In this document: positions 1-6,673 of the stretch, piece after piece
How the letters are laid out: every line of letters starts with the position of its first letter
Numbering within the stretch: the stretch's first letter is position 1
NCBI GenBank assembly: GCA_900770685.1
Contig: CAAGLC010000088.1
Coordinates: 1 to 12,985 of the forward strand
DNA from: Clostridia bacterium
GTDB taxonomy: Bacteria; Bacillota; Clostridia; Christensenellales; Borkfalkiaceae
DNA: 12,985 bases
Direction of reading: 5' to 3'
The notes under the pieces: model-generated
Seen by the model: the letters and a program-made list of their open reading frames with translations, nothing else
What the model was told of the DNA's origin: nothing
Databases searched by the model: none
Position numbers and translations under genes: made by a program

Positions 1-1673
1 ATGGCGCTTTATGTATTCCAACGGCGTTTTGCACCTATTCGGGACAAGTTTTAGATAAAAAGACTCCGTTACTTCGTTCTACTAAGGCTGTAACGGAACA
101 GGCTAAAAGGCTATTAGGCGCTTTAGGTCAAACCACTAAAGGCGTTATCGTAACGGTTGGCGCTGAACAAGAATATTTTTTGATTGATAAAAAAGTTTAC
201 TTACAAAGAAAAGACCTTATGTTTACGGGCAGAACGCTCTTTGGCGCTAACCCTGCTAAAGGTCAAGAAATGGACGACCATTATTATGGAAATATCCGTC
301 CAAGAGTTTTGGCTTTTATGACCGAACTCGACACCGAACTTTGGAAGTTTGGAATTTTGGCAAAAACGCGTCACAACGAAGTCGCTCCCGCTCAACACGA
401 ATTAGCACCCATCTTTGCAACGGTTAACGTTGCGGCTGACCAAAATCAACTTACGATGGAGATAATGAAGAAAATTGCCGAAAAGCACGACCTTATTTGT
501 CTTCTCAACGAAAAGCCTTTCCAAGACGTTAACGGAAGTGGCAAACACGACAACTGGTCGTTATGCACTTTAGAAGGCGAAAACTTGTTCGAACCAGGCA
601 AAAACCCTGCGGAAAACGTTAAATTCTTATTGTTCCTATGCTCTGTTATAACGGCGGTACATCGTCACCAAGATTTACTTCGTCTTTCGGTAGCGTCAGC
701 AGGAAACGACCACAGATTAGGCGCAAGCGAAGCGCCCCCCGCTATCGTTTCTATGTATATCGGAGAAGTTTTAGAAGACGCTCTTAAAAGCAAAGCAACT
801 GGTACTGATTATAGCCAAAAAGCCTTTGAAGAATTAAATATTGCAGACGGAACGAAAACGGAATTCTTAAAAGACAATACCGACAGAAACCGTACTTCGC
901 CGTTTGCTTTTACCGGAAATAAATTTGAGTTTAGGATGTTAGGTTCAGAGTGTAACGTTTCCTGCCCAACCACTATGATTAACACTGCCGTTGCAGAGGC
1001 TTTAAGCGAATTTTCAGATAAACTCGAAAATTCTCTTGACGTTAACCAAACGGCTCTTGAGATAATTAAACAAACTTACGAAAATCACCGTAATATTATC
1101 TTTAACGGCAACGGATACAGCAACGAGTGGAAGGAAGAAGCCTTAAGAAGAGGTTTATTAAACCTTGAAAGCACCCCCGAAGCACTCTTTACCTATAATA
1201 GCGATAAAAACGTTAAACTTTTATCTTCGTTCGGCGTTCTAAACGAAGAAGAAATTAACGCGCGCATGGAAATTCTTTTAGAAAATTACTGTAAAACCAT
1301 TAATATTGAAGCGCGCACAATGATGGAAATGACCAACCGTGATATTATTCCCGCTTGCATTAAGTTTATGAAACAGCTTGCCGAGGAAATTAGGCTAAAA
1401 GATAAGGTTGATATGGATGCTAAATCGGAAATAAAATTGCTTAAGAAAATTAGCGATTACACCGATAATGCATACGAGGCTTTAGAACGCCTTACCGTAG
1501 TTTCAAAGGAAGTTAAAACTATTATAGACTTAAAAGAAAGGGCTTTATCCTATCGCAACGTGGTGTTTAAGGCTATGACCGAACTAAGAAAATACGTTGA
1601 CCAACTAGAAAAAATAGTTGCTAAAGACTGTTGGCCCTTCCCTTCTTATTGCGATATCCTATATTCCGTTTAA
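1..1673 (+). CDS. glnN: Glutamine synthetase type III, 5'-truncated by window edge
   Basis: This enzyme makes glutamine from glutamate, ammonia and ATP in the cytoplasm. The reading frame is open from base 3 (Gly) to TAA at 1671, giving 556 visible residues; GSIII proteins are usually about 700, so roughly 150 N-terminal residues lie off the left edge. A TTG at 180 is an internal Leu, not the start, because clear family sequence precedes it, such as GALCIPTAFC at the edge and AEQEYF at fragment residues 54-59. GSIII signatures follow: HNEVAPAQHELAPIF at 124-138, GKHDNWS at 180-186, NDHRLGASEAPP at 235-246 and DRNRTSPFAFTGNKFEFR at 294-311. The C-terminal helical region specific to type III is present. 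A terminator follows directly, so nothing is cotranscribed downstream. The family call is very secure; the symbol glnN is the usual one for GSIII. Confidence 0.97.
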   Translation, partial: GALCIPTAFCTYSGQVLDKKTPLLRSTKAVTEQAKRLLGALGQTTKGVIVTVGAEQEYFLIDKKVYLQRKDLMFTGRTLFGANPAKGQEMDDHYYGNIRPRVLAFMTELDTELWKFGILAKTRHNEVAPAQHELAPIFATVNVAADQNQLTMEIMKKIAEKHDLICLLNEKPFQDVNGSGKHDNWSLCTLEGENLFEPGKNPAENVKFLLFLCSVITAVHRHQDLLRLSVASAGNDHRLGASEAPPAIVSMYIGEVLEDALKSKATGTDYSQKAFEELNIADGTKTEFLKDNTDRNRTSPFAFTGNKFEFRMLGSECNVSCPTTMINTAVAEALSEFSDKLENSLDVNQTALEIIKQTYENHRNIIFNGNGYSNEWKEEALRRGLLNLESTPEALFTYNSDKNVKLLSSFGVLNEEEINARMEILLENYCKTINIEARTMMEMTNRDIIPACIKFMKQLAEEIRLKDKVDMDAKSEIKLLKKISDYTDNAYEALERLTVVSKEVKTIIDLKERALSYRNVVFKAMTELRKYVDQLEKIVAKDCWPFPSYCDILYSV

Positions 1674-1682
1674 TATTAAATT

Positions 1683-1716
1683 AAAAAGCCCGATGGTTAG
1701 TGCACGGGCTTTTTTT
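1683..1716 (+). terminator. Rho-independent terminator of glutamine synthetase
   Basis: A 10-bp stem (AAAAAGCCCG at 1683-1692 with CGGGCTTTTT at 1705-1714) encloses a 12-nt loop and runs into a T tract. It starts 9 nt after the GSIII stop codon. Confidence 0.93.
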
Positions 1717-1733
1717 ACGGCTTTCTTTAATTG

Positions 1734-1762
1734 TTGATTTTACTAGGATTTAATGCTATACT
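1734..1762 (+). promoter_or_regulatory. Sigma-A type promoter of the alcohol dehydrogenase gene
   Basis: TTGATT at 1734-1739 and TATACT at 1757-1762 are separated by 17 nt. A TG at 1754-1755 makes an extended -10. The expected start site near 1769 leaves a leader of about 25 nt carrying AGGAG at 1780-1784. Confidence 0.8.
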
Positions 1763-1792
1763 AAATTTATTACTTTTTTAGGAGTTATAATA

Positions 1793-2962
1793 ATGAAAGA
1801 CTTTATATACTACGCGCCTACTAAAGTTTATTTCGGAAGAGATAAAGAAAAAGAGGTTGGTAAAATTATTAGCGAACTTAAGATAAAAAAAATTATGATG
1901 CAGTACGGTCAAAATAGTATTAAAAAGACCGGTCTTTACGACGTAGTTATAAATTCTCTTGTCTCACACGGAATCGAGGTGGTTGAAATGGGTGGCGTTG
2001 AACCTAACCCCAAACTTTCTTTCGTGAGAGAAGCAATTAATATCGCTAAACGGGAAAAAGTTGAAATGATTCTCGCCGTAGGTGGTGGAAGCGTTATAGA
2101 CTCTTCCAAAATGACGGCGCTTGGCGCTACATGCGAAAACGACGTTTGGGAGTTTTGTATGGGAAAAAGTGTTCCAAAGACTTCGCTACCCGTCGGTTGC
2201 ATATTAACGATTGCGGCGGCTGGAAGCGAAATGAGTGAATCGGCAGTTCTTACCAACGAACAACTTAACGTTAAAAAAGGTTGCACTTCTCCTTTTAATC
2301 GTTGTAAATTCGCTATCGTTAATCCCGAACTCACTTTCACTCTTTCTAAATATCAAACTGCGTGCGGAATAGTAGATATTATGGCTCACACTTTAGAAAG
2401 ATATTTCACCGTATGCGAGCCAACCGACCTTACCGATAGAATTTCTGAAGCACTTCTTAAATCGGTTATCGTATCGGCTAAAACCTTAATGGATAACCCT
2501 ACCGATTATGATGCAAGAGCAAATCTTTTATGGGCTTCTAGCCTTTCGCACAATAACCTTACGGGATGCGGTAGAGAAAACTACCTTTGCGTTCACCAAT
2601 TAGAACACGCTCTTAGCGGAGAATTTGATTACGTGCCTCACGGCGCAGGCTTAGCCGTTCTCTTCCCCGCTTGGAGCAAGTGGATTTATAAACACGCCCC
2701 ACAAAGATTTTCTCAACTTGCTCGACGTGTTTTTGATTCAACTGAAACTGACGACCTTAAAGCCTCTATCGAAGGAATACAAAAAATGAGCGAATTTTTC
2801 TCTTCAATCGGTATGCCAAGCACGTTGCGAGAATTTAACGTGCCTAAAGAGGCTATTGATAAATTAGTCCAACTCTGCACCTTTAATTACACCAGAACGA
2901 TAAAGAGTTTCGTACCGCTTGGCAAAGAAGAACTAAAGGAAATTTTTGAACTTTGCTATTAA
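1793..2962 (+). CDS. Iron-containing alcohol dehydrogenase, butanol dehydrogenase-like
   Basis: Group III metal-dependent alcohol dehydrogenase, 389 residues, a normal family length. Such cytoplasmic enzymes reduce aldehydes to alcohols with NAD(P)H, often as a fermentation redox outlet. The nucleotide-binding half carries GGGS at 97-100. The metal site is complete: Asp195 and His199 (DIMAH), His268 and the conserved His272 (HQLEH), and His283 in VPHG, matching the D/H/H/H ligand pattern of FucO and YqhD. The opening MKDFIYYAPTKVYFG and the run to KKTGLYD near residue 50 resemble clostridial butanol dehydrogenases (BdhA/BdhB/YqhD branch). The ATG has AGGAG eight bases upstream, its own promoter and a terminator behind it, so it is a single-gene unit. 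Substrate and NADH/NADPH preference cannot be read from sequence. No allosteric or regulatory domain is seen. Confidence 0.94.
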   Translation: MKDFIYYAPTKVYFGRDKEKEVGKIISELKIKKIMMQYGQNSIKKTGLYDVVINSLVSHGIEVVEMGGVEPNPKLSFVREAINIAKREKVEMILAVGGGSVIDSSKMTALGATCENDVWEFCMGKSVPKTSLPVGCILTIAAAGSEMSESAVLTNEQLNVKKGCTSPFNRCKFAIVNPELTFTLSKYQTACGIVDIMAHTLERYFTVCEPTDLTDRISEALLKSVIVSAKTLMDNPTDYDARANLLWASSLSHNNLTGCGRENYLCVHQLEHALSGEFDYVPHGAGLAVLFPAWSKWIYKHAPQRFSQLARRVFDSTETDDLKASIEGIQKMSEFFSSIGMPSTLREFNVPKEAIDKLVQLCTFNYTRTIKSFVPLGKEELKEIFELCY

Positions 2963-2974
2963 TAATTAATATTA

Positions 2975-3008
2975 AAAAAGAGATGCATCTTTTAATGCAT
3001 CTCTTTTT
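2975..3008. terminator. Bidirectional terminator between convergent genes
   Basis: A perfect 14-bp stem (2975-2988 with 2995-3008) with a 6-nt loop has A-rich and T-rich flanks on both sides. It can therefore end the dehydrogenase transcript on the plus strand and the lipoprotein transcript on the minus strand. Confidence 0.93.
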
Positions 3009-3012
3009 ATTA

Positions 3013-4134
3013 TTAAATCGTAATCTTAAACACCGTTCCGTTACTAAGTAGTCCTTCGCTTTTTTCTCCCATACCGACGAAAAAGGTGTTTCCGTCTTTA
3101 TCGAAACTTAACGGCGGAACGTCAAATTCAAACTCGCAAATTTCATTAAACCCGTCTAATCCCGTTTGACTTTCGTATATCCTTACGGTATAAGAAACGT
3201 TTAATCTCTCACCCTTTTTCTCATAACATAACACGTACATCTTTCCGTCGTATATTCTAAATTGACTAGTTTTTTCGTCTAATGGCAAATTAACCTTTGC
3301 AACATCTTTAAGAGTTGACGTAGAATATAGATAATCTTTGCAAAAAAACAACTTGTCGTTAAACTCTTCTTTAGAACCTAAAACGTTTAACGTTATGCTT
3401 TTAGTATTCCAAAAATCTACTCCGCTCTTATAATAATGAAATTTCCCATTCTTATATACGTTTAATTCCGCCGAACTACTATCTCCTGAATTATACGCAA
3501 AACCGTATAACGTTCCGTTTAGGGTGAAGAGTTCATACATTCTACAGCTGTTAAACTTACTAAAATCTCTCGGCTTATTATTGAATAAGAATTCTATTTG
3601 CTCAAAGGTTTGCCCACCGTCTTTTGAGGAAAGCGCAAGATACCCTTCCTTAGCACTACCAATACCGACTATTATCTCGCCTTTATACTCTATCATATCA
3701 AATGCGTGAACAGCATATGGCAAAACGTTGTTCTTTACCCAAGTCCCCTCTTTGAGTTTATAGTAGTTGCCCATAGTCCAACCATCTTTAGGATCTACTC
3801 CAGGTATCAATAAATCATTGCCAATAACGTTAAATCTAACCACTGCTTCTTCGTTAACCGTTCCACTATCGTACCAATTTCCGTCTTCAATATCGTACGC
3901 CCACACTTGAGTAGGACCAGTGTTATCACCGTAATGACCACTACCGACATATAAAACTCCGTTCCAAACTTTCATATCCCAAACACAACGAGCCGGGTCA
4001 GGCCACTTAAACCTTTCTGCAGACGGCACGCCGATATTTTCTATTTTAGGTCCGTTTTCATCATTACAAGACGCGAACGAAAATACGCTAATTATAACAA
4101 GTATTAAACATAAAATTTTACAAAGCCTTTTCAT
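3013..4134 (-). CDS. Secreted lipoprotein with propeller-like repeats (unknown function)
   Basis: This 373-residue protein is predicted to be exported and lipid-anchored outside the membrane. A basic N-terminus (MKRL), a hydrophobic segment at about residues 5-20 and the lipobox FASC ending at Cys23 indicate a lipoprotein signal. The mature part is rich in short beta-type segments in which a hydrophobic 'label' strand recurs (LYVGSG at 61-66, EIIVGIGS at 153-160, LYGFAYNS further on). An Asp-box-like element SSKDGGQTF lies at 169-177, a motif typical of beta-propeller and sialidase-type folds, but no catalytic signature is recognised. A TTG at 4149 would add five residues. ATG at 4134 is preferred because it begins a classical signal peptide and has a modest GGGA at 4141-4144. 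It is monocistronic. A carbohydrate- or surface-binding role is only a guess. Confidence 0.85.
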   Translation of the reverse strand: MKRLCKILCLILVIISVFSFASCNDENGPKIENIGVPSAERFKWPDPARCVWDMKVWNGVLYVGSGHYGDNTGPTQVWAYDIEDGNWYDSGTVNEEAVVRFNVIGNDLLIPGVDPKDGWTMGNYYKLKEGTWVKNNVLPYAVHAFDMIEYKGEIIVGIGSAKEGYLALSSKDGGQTFEQIEFLFNNKPRDFSKFNSCRMYELFTLNGTLYGFAYNSGDSSSAELNVYKNGKFHYYKSGVDFWNTKSITLNVLGSKEEFNDKLFFCKDYLYSTSTLKDVAKVNLPLDEKTSQFRIYDGKMYVLCYEKKGERLNVSYTVRIYESQTGLDGFNEICEFEFDVPPLSFDKDGNTFFVGMGEKSEGLLSNGTVFKITI

Positions 4135-4163
4135 TTTAATTCCCAACAAATTTTGATGATTTA

Positions 4164-4192
4164 ATTATAATACAATAACTGCATTAAGTCAA
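4164..4192 (-). promoter_or_regulatory. Near-consensus promoter of the lipoprotein gene
   Basis: On the minus strand TTGACT (4192-4187) and TATAAT (4169-4164) are separated by exactly 17 nt, which is almost ideal. The expected start near 4157 gives a leader of about 23 nt before ATG at 4134. Confidence 0.88.
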
Positions 4193-4210
4193 CCATCCTA
4201 TCATCAACTT

Positions 4211-4239
4211 AAATTATGCTAAGAAATGCATAATTTCTT
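4211..4239. repeat. Two mutually exclusive hairpins
   Basis: AAATTATGC at 4211-4219 pairs with GCATAATTT at 4228-4236 (9 bp, 8-nt loop). The overlapping AAGAAAT at 4221-4227 pairs with ATTTCTT at 4233-4239 (7 bp, 5-nt loop). The two share bases, so only one can form. They lie just upstream of the lipoprotein promoter. No function is assigned. Confidence 0.55.
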
Positions 4240-4248
4240 TACGCACCC

Positions 4249-4261
4249 GTTCAAGTCCCAT
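4249..4261 (+). repeat. T-arm-like 13-mer, inverted copy of the tRNA-Leu T-arm
   Basis: GTTCAAGTCCCAT is identical to the T-arm of the tRNA-Leu at 4412-4494 (whose copy is 4423-4435) but lies on the opposite strand. The bases before it (ACCC) cannot pair with CCCAT, so no functional tRNA is present here. It may be a leftover of a second tRNA or of an integration event. Confidence 0.5.
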
Positions 4262-4271
4262 TTTGCTTAAT

Positions 4272-4316
4272 AAAAAACTCAAATCAAGCAAAAAGCCTGA
4301 TTTGAGTTTTTTTACG
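4272..4316. terminator. Strong terminator-like hairpin in the gene-free spacer
   Basis: A 15-bp perfect stem (4272-4286 with 4299-4313) around a roughly 11-nt loop is flanked by A-rich and T-rich ends, so it can act in both directions. It lies downstream of the tRNA on the minus strand, behind a first terminator. The spacer 4135-4411 holds no convincing gene. Confidence 0.75.
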
Positions 4317-4323
4317 AGGGAGA

Positions 4324-4347
4324 TTGACACTTTTTTTGACACTTTTT
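4324..4347. repeat. Tandem 12-bp repeat, two copies
   Basis: The unit TTGACACTTTTT occurs at 4324-4335 and again, immediately adjacent, at 4336-4347. Each copy contains the -35 hexamer TTGACA, but no matching -10 follows at a proper distance, so promoter function is doubtful. Confidence 0.6.
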
Positions 4348-4360
4348 TACGAAAAAAACA

Positions 4361-4406
4361 CAAAAAAAAAGAGCATTTTTGCGCTCTCCAGGCCCTAAAA
4401 ATGCTC
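4361..4406 (-). terminator. Terminator of tRNA-Leu with two alternative stems
   Basis: Reading on the minus strand, GAGCATTTTT (4406-4397) pairs over 10 bp with AAAAATGCTC (4380-4371). A smaller GAGC/GCTC stem (4386-4383 with 4374-4371) uses the same 3' arm. Both lead into a nine-base T run (4370-4362), starting a few bases after the tRNA 3' end. Confidence 0.82.
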
Positions 4407-4411
4407 ACTTT

Positions 4412-4494
4412 TGGTGTGAAGGATGGGACTTGAACCCACACGGATAACCATACGCCCCTCAAACGTACGCGTCTGCCAATTCCGCCACCCTCAC
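4412..4494 (-). tRNA. tRNA-Leu, anticodon GAG
   Basis: Folds as a class II tRNA of 83 nt including an encoded CCA (4414-4412). The acceptor GTGAGGG pairs with CCTTCAC with one G-T pair, followed by discriminator A. The D-arm region is the typical Leu form GCGGAATTGGCAGACGC. The anticodon stem TACGT/GCGTA (last pair T-G) carries loop TTGAGGG, so the anticodon is GAG (4460-4458), reading CUU and CUC. A short variable arm follows, then T-stem GTGGG/CCCAT with loop TTCAAGT. It has its own promoter at 4510-4538 and a terminator directly downstream, so it is an independent unit although codirectional with the transglycosylase gene. Confidence 0.96.
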
Positions 4495-4509
4495 GTTTTT
4501 AGCCTTTAT

Positions 4510-4538
4510 ATCTTACTTGAATTTTTCTTCTTTGTCAA
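4510..4538 (-). promoter_or_regulatory. tRNA-Leu promoter inside the 3' end of the transglycosylase gene
   Basis: On the minus strand a perfect TTGACA (4538-4533) and TAAGAT (4515-4510) are 17 nt apart. The predicted start near 4503 is about 9 nt before the mature tRNA. The promoter overlaps the last eight or so codons of the upstream gene. Confidence 0.85.
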
Positions 4539-5094
4539 GAAAATTGCTATACAATTTTTTATAATTTCCGTAACATTTATAAATTTTTTCAATATATTCT
4601 CTCGTTTCTGCATACGGCACGTTATATAACGTTTTTCCGTCTTTAGAATACCTTTCGTCCTTTAACCACGTTCTTACCGTCCCTTCCCCTGCGTTATACG
4701 CGCATAACGCGGTTTTTTCTTCTTGAAATTTATTTATTAAGTACCTTATATAATAGCACCCAAATCGCACGTTGGTTTCTCCGTTATATAAATCGTATTC
4801 CTTTTCGTTCAAACTGCTTGCTATATATTCACCCGTTTGCTCTCTTATCTGCATTAATCCTACCGCACCTTTATTACTTACCGCCCTTTCATTAAACGAA
4901 CTTTCTACTTTAATTACCGAATAAATTAAATACTCGTCTAAATTAAATTCCCTTGAGCAATCTTTTACCGTCGCCAAATACGGAGTTTTATATACGCATT
5001 TTTTGAGCGCGGTTATAAAGCCTAAAAATAATAATACGCTTATAACTATCGTTAAAATTAACGTTAAAAATACGCTCTTACTTTTTTTTACCAT
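4513..5094 (-). CDS. Membrane-anchored lytic transglycosylase (SLT domain)
   Basis: Predicted to cleave the MurNAc-GlcNAc bond of peptidoglycan non-hydrolytically, forming 1,6-anhydromuramic acid, on the outer face of the membrane. The protein has 193 residues: a short basic N-terminus, one membrane helix at about 8-29, then a soluble-lytic-transglycosylase (goose-lysozyme-like) domain from about 40 to 180. Catalytic Glu64 lies in VIKVESSFN, followed by family motifs GAVGLMQI at 76-83 and AYNAGEG at 132-138, with a late YAETREYI at 161-168. The domain is complete and has no cell-wall-binding module, resembling the small YjbJ/CwlQ-like clostridial versions. ATG at 5094 has GGGAGAG a few bases upstream. 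It may serve wall growth or export-machine assembly; which of these cannot be told. The last codons double as the tRNA promoter. Confidence 0.93.
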   Translation of the reverse strand: MVKKSKSVFLTLILTIVISVLLFLGFITALKKCVYKTPYLATVKDCSREFNLDEYLIYSVIKVESSFNERAVSNKGAVGLMQIREQTGEYIASSLNEKEYDLYNGETNVRFGCYYIRYLINKFQEEKTALCAYNAGEGTVRTWLKDERYSKDGKTLYNVPYAETREYIEKIYKCYGNYKKLYSNFLDKEEKFK

Positions 5095-5103
5095 TTTCTC
5101 TCC

Positions 5104-5138
5104 CTATAAAAGTATATGCGTTTTTTTGGCTTTTATAG
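5104..5138. repeat. 9-bp inverted repeat abutting the transglycosylase ribosome site
   Basis: CTATAAAAG (5104-5112) and CTTTTATAG (5130-5138) are perfect inverses with a 17-nt loop. In the minus-strand transcript the 3' arm runs directly into the Shine-Dalgarno GGGAGAG. It also includes a TATACT -10-like hexamer at 5116-5111. It could be an operator or a leader hairpin; neither is shown. Confidence 0.5.
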
Positions 5139-5235
5139 TTAATCACTTTTGCTTTACCACCGTTACCCCTTTGAAAACGACCTTTTTTTTCCTTTTTTGA
5201 CCATTTCCTTTTATCTTTTTCATTTGCGCCCGTTT

Positions 5236-5241
5236 TATAAT
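5236..5241 (+). promoter_or_regulatory. Candidate -10 element of the 244-residue surface protein gene
   Basis: A perfect TATAAT lies 26 nt before the ATG, but no good -35 hexamer sits 16-18 nt upstream. The nearest TTGACC at 5197-5202 is 33 nt away. The -35 may be weak or activator-replaced. Confidence 0.4.
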
Positions 5242-5266
5242 TTCTTCACTTTAAGGAATTTTTATT

Positions 5267-6001
5267 ATGAAAAAGTTAGTTATTTTAATTTCGTTATTAA
5301 CCTTTTTTTCTTGCTCGTTTCAAACTAAAATATCGGTTAAAGCAAATTCTGTCGGGTCTTATCTACGCGTTATAGATAACTCTACTCCCTTTTTTTCCTA
5401 CGCCACAGACACCGAACCTTTATTCTTTTTGCCTTATACCTATTACGTTAAAGTAATCGAACAGGAAGGCAATTTGCTTCACGTTGAGTTCGGAGGCGAA
5501 AACTCAAATCAAGCAATAGACGGTTTCGTCCCTACATCCCTTTTGTTCGACGACAATTTATCGGCTAGTTCGCGTTATCCAAACCAAAAAATCACGACGG
5601 CAAAAAATACCGTTTTGTATGGCGATAAGAATTTATCTTCTTTGCATCAATACATTTTTACGGGCAGAGAGTTGGTTTTTTACGGTACAGCACTCGCCCC
5701 CGACGGAAGTACCCTTTACTTCGTTAGTTATTATGATAAGTTCGGGTTTGTAAAAGAAGCGGACGTCGTGCCATTTTCTCTCCCTCTTCACCCAAACCCC
5801 TTGACTTTTATTCCAGAGCCAGAAGAACAACCCCCCGAAAGTTCTACCCCGTCTCAAGAAACCAACTCTAGCACCGACGGTTTACGAATAGTTATAATCG
5901 GAAGCGTTTGTTTTGCAGGCGTTATTGCGCTTTTTCTCACAATAAAACCTAAACGCCAAAAAATTCAAAACCAATACTTTGAAGAAGGTGAATACGAATA
6001 A
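5267..6001 (+). CDS. Surface protein with two SH3-like modules and a C-terminal membrane anchor
   Basis: I do not recognise a named family. The 244-residue product begins with a signal peptide (MKKLVILISLLTFF) with possible cleavage near Ala26; an alternative lipobox-like FFSC at 13-16 is weak. Residues 30-95 and 105-170 each look like a bacterial SH3-type module: a strand run such as YYVKVIEQEGNLLHVEF followed by GFVPTSLLF, and ELVFYG with LYFVSYYDKFGFVKEADVV. A Pro/Glu/Ser/Thr-rich linker at 180-203 leads to one membrane helix (206-226) and a basic tail KPKRQK, placing the body outside the cell. AAGGA at 5253-5257 sets the ATG start. The same overall plan recurs in the 825-residue protein at 6821-9298, suggesting related roles at the cell envelope, perhaps wall binding. 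Ligand unknown. Confidence 0.82.
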   Translation: MKKLVILISLLTFFSCSFQTKISVKANSVGSYLRVIDNSTPFFSYATDTEPLFFLPYTYYVKVIEQEGNLLHVEFGGENSNQAIDGFVPTSLLFDDNLSASSRYPNQKITTAKNTVLYGDKNLSSLHQYIFTGRELVFYGTALAPDGSTLYFVSYYDKFGFVKEADVVPFSLPLHPNPLTFIPEPEEQPPESSTPSQETNSSTDGLRIVIIGSVCFAGVIALFLTIKPKRQKIQNQYFEEGEYE

Positions 6002-6036
6002 AAAACACCTAAGCCTTTTCTTGCTTAGGTGTTTTT
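6001..6036. terminator. Bidirectional terminator embedded in the end of the minus-strand gene
   Basis: A perfect 14-bp stem (6001-6014 with 6023-6036) with an 8-nt loop and a T tract begins at the last base of the plus-strand stop codon. Its minus-strand copy encodes the final residues (TPKQEKA and stop) of the gene at 6009-6506, so coding and terminator overlap. Confidence 0.9.
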
Positions 6037-6506
6037 TTCCTATTCTTTACCGTCTTTTTTTCGTGCTCTTCCGTTTGTTTGTGCAATTGCCTAAAAAACT
6101 CAATGCTAAACACTTGCTCCTCAAAAAATTGGTCGTTAACCAAGTTCTTTTCTAAACTTACGCTAAAATTTTCCACGAGCTTGTTTTGTTTTCTAAAATA
6201 AGCCCTAGAACTCGCGTCGAAATCCTTAAAATAACTTTTCGGTTTTCTCATAAAATATTTATACTCGAAAAATTTTAAGTCTTCTTCACTATACTTTTTT
6301 AATATCTTATCGCAAACTTCTTTTAAGGACAGTATTACGTCCTTTTGAAAAGTTAACTCTATAATCTCGTTATATTGGTTAATCGCAGGCGTTATATTAT
6401 TCATAGACGATAGCGCCCTCTTTTCCACCTTAATATCAATTTGTTCCGCAAGCTCATTCAAATGCTTATATCCGTATAACAGTGTTTTTGCGTAAATTAT
6501 TTTCAT
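6009..6506 (-). CDS. Small basic protein with sigma-region-4-like helix-turn-helix (unrecognised)
   Basis: Not assigned to a family. The 165-residue product is helical and charged, with no signal peptide or membrane segment, hence cytoplasmic. Residues about 45-118 (from EIIELTFQ through KYSEEDLKFFEYKYFMRK to SSRAYFRKQNKLVENF) have the spacing of a sigma-70 region 4 or phage RinA/ArpU-type helix-turn-helix: a helix with acidic residues, a short turn, then a second helix beginning SSRAYFRK. The resemblance is to pattern only. The C-terminus is Lys-rich (KKTVKNRKK) and could contact nucleic acid. ATG at 6506 has AGAGGAC closely upstream and a good promoter at 6536-6563. It is monocistronic and divergent from the 825-residue gene, sharing the regulatory interval 6507-6820, so it is a possible local regulator. 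It could also be a non-DNA-binding helical protein. Confidence 0.75.
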   Translation of the reverse strand: MKIIYAKTLLYGYKHLNELAEQIDIKVEKRALSSMNNITPAINQYNEIIELTFQKDVILSLKEVCDKILKKYSEEDLKFFEYKYFMRKPKSYFKDFDASSRAYFRKQNKLVENFSVSLEKNLVNDQFFEEQVFSIEFFRQLHKQTEEHEKKTVKNRKKTPKQEKA

Positions 6507-6535
6507 TTAGTCCTCTCTTTTACCTTTTTACCCAA

Positions 6536-6563
6536 ATTATATTTTACTTTTGAAAAAAATCAA
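6536..6563 (-). promoter_or_regulatory. Promoter of the small helix-turn-helix-like gene
   Basis: On the minus strand TTGATT (6563-6558) and TATAAT (6541-6536) are 16 nt apart. A start near 6529 would give a leader of about 22 nt containing AGAGGA. Confidence 0.78.
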
Positions 6564-6595
6564 TTGCTATATGTCGACTTTTGTACAATTTTACA

Positions 6596-6615
6596 ATACT
6601 TTTGAACAAAAGTAT
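6596..6615. repeat. Perfect 8-bp inverted repeat in the divergent intergenic region
   Basis: ATACTTTT (6596-6603) and AAAAGTAT (6608-6615) flank GAAC. The element lies between the two divergent promoters and could be an operator. It is not followed by a T run long enough for a convincing terminator. Confidence 0.5.
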
Positions 6616-6635
6616 AAAAAAATGTCATATTTTGC

Positions 6636-6663
6636 TTGATTTTTTGCATAGTTGAATTATAAT
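6636..6663 (+). promoter_or_regulatory. Upstream promoter (P1) of the 825-residue surface protein gene
   Basis: TTGATT (6636-6641) and a perfect TATAAT (6658-6663) are 16 nt apart. Its start site near 6670 falls just before the LexA-like palindrome, a common position for repression. The leader from here to the ATG would be about 150 nt. Confidence 0.7.
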
Positions 6664-6673
6664 TTGGTAATTT

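Noticed and set aside
180..182. TTG at 180 as the start of glutamine synthetase
   Set aside because: The frame continues to the left edge with clear GSIII sequence (AEQEYF just upstream), so this is an internal Leu codon.
1936..2340. Minus-strand reading frame of 134 codons inside the dehydrogenase gene
   Set aside because: Shadow frame antisense to a fully conserved enzyme; no ribosome site or family features.
4149..4149. TTG start for the lipoprotein
   Set aside because: ATG at 4134 begins a standard signal peptide and has the better-placed GGGA.
4324..4347. Tandem TTGACA units as a double promoter
   Set aside because: No -10 hexamer occurs at a proper distance on the plus strand and no gene starts nearby in that direction.
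4214..4462. Minus-strand reading frame of 82 codons
   Set aside because: It runs across the tRNA-Leu, its terminator, poly-A/T tracts and hairpins, and has no ribosome site. A link to a decayed integrase end was considered but cannot be supported.
4423..4629. Plus-strand reading frame beginning MGLEPTR
   Set aside because: This start is the antisense of a tRNA T-arm, a well-known false gene, and the rest is antisense to the transglycosylase gene.
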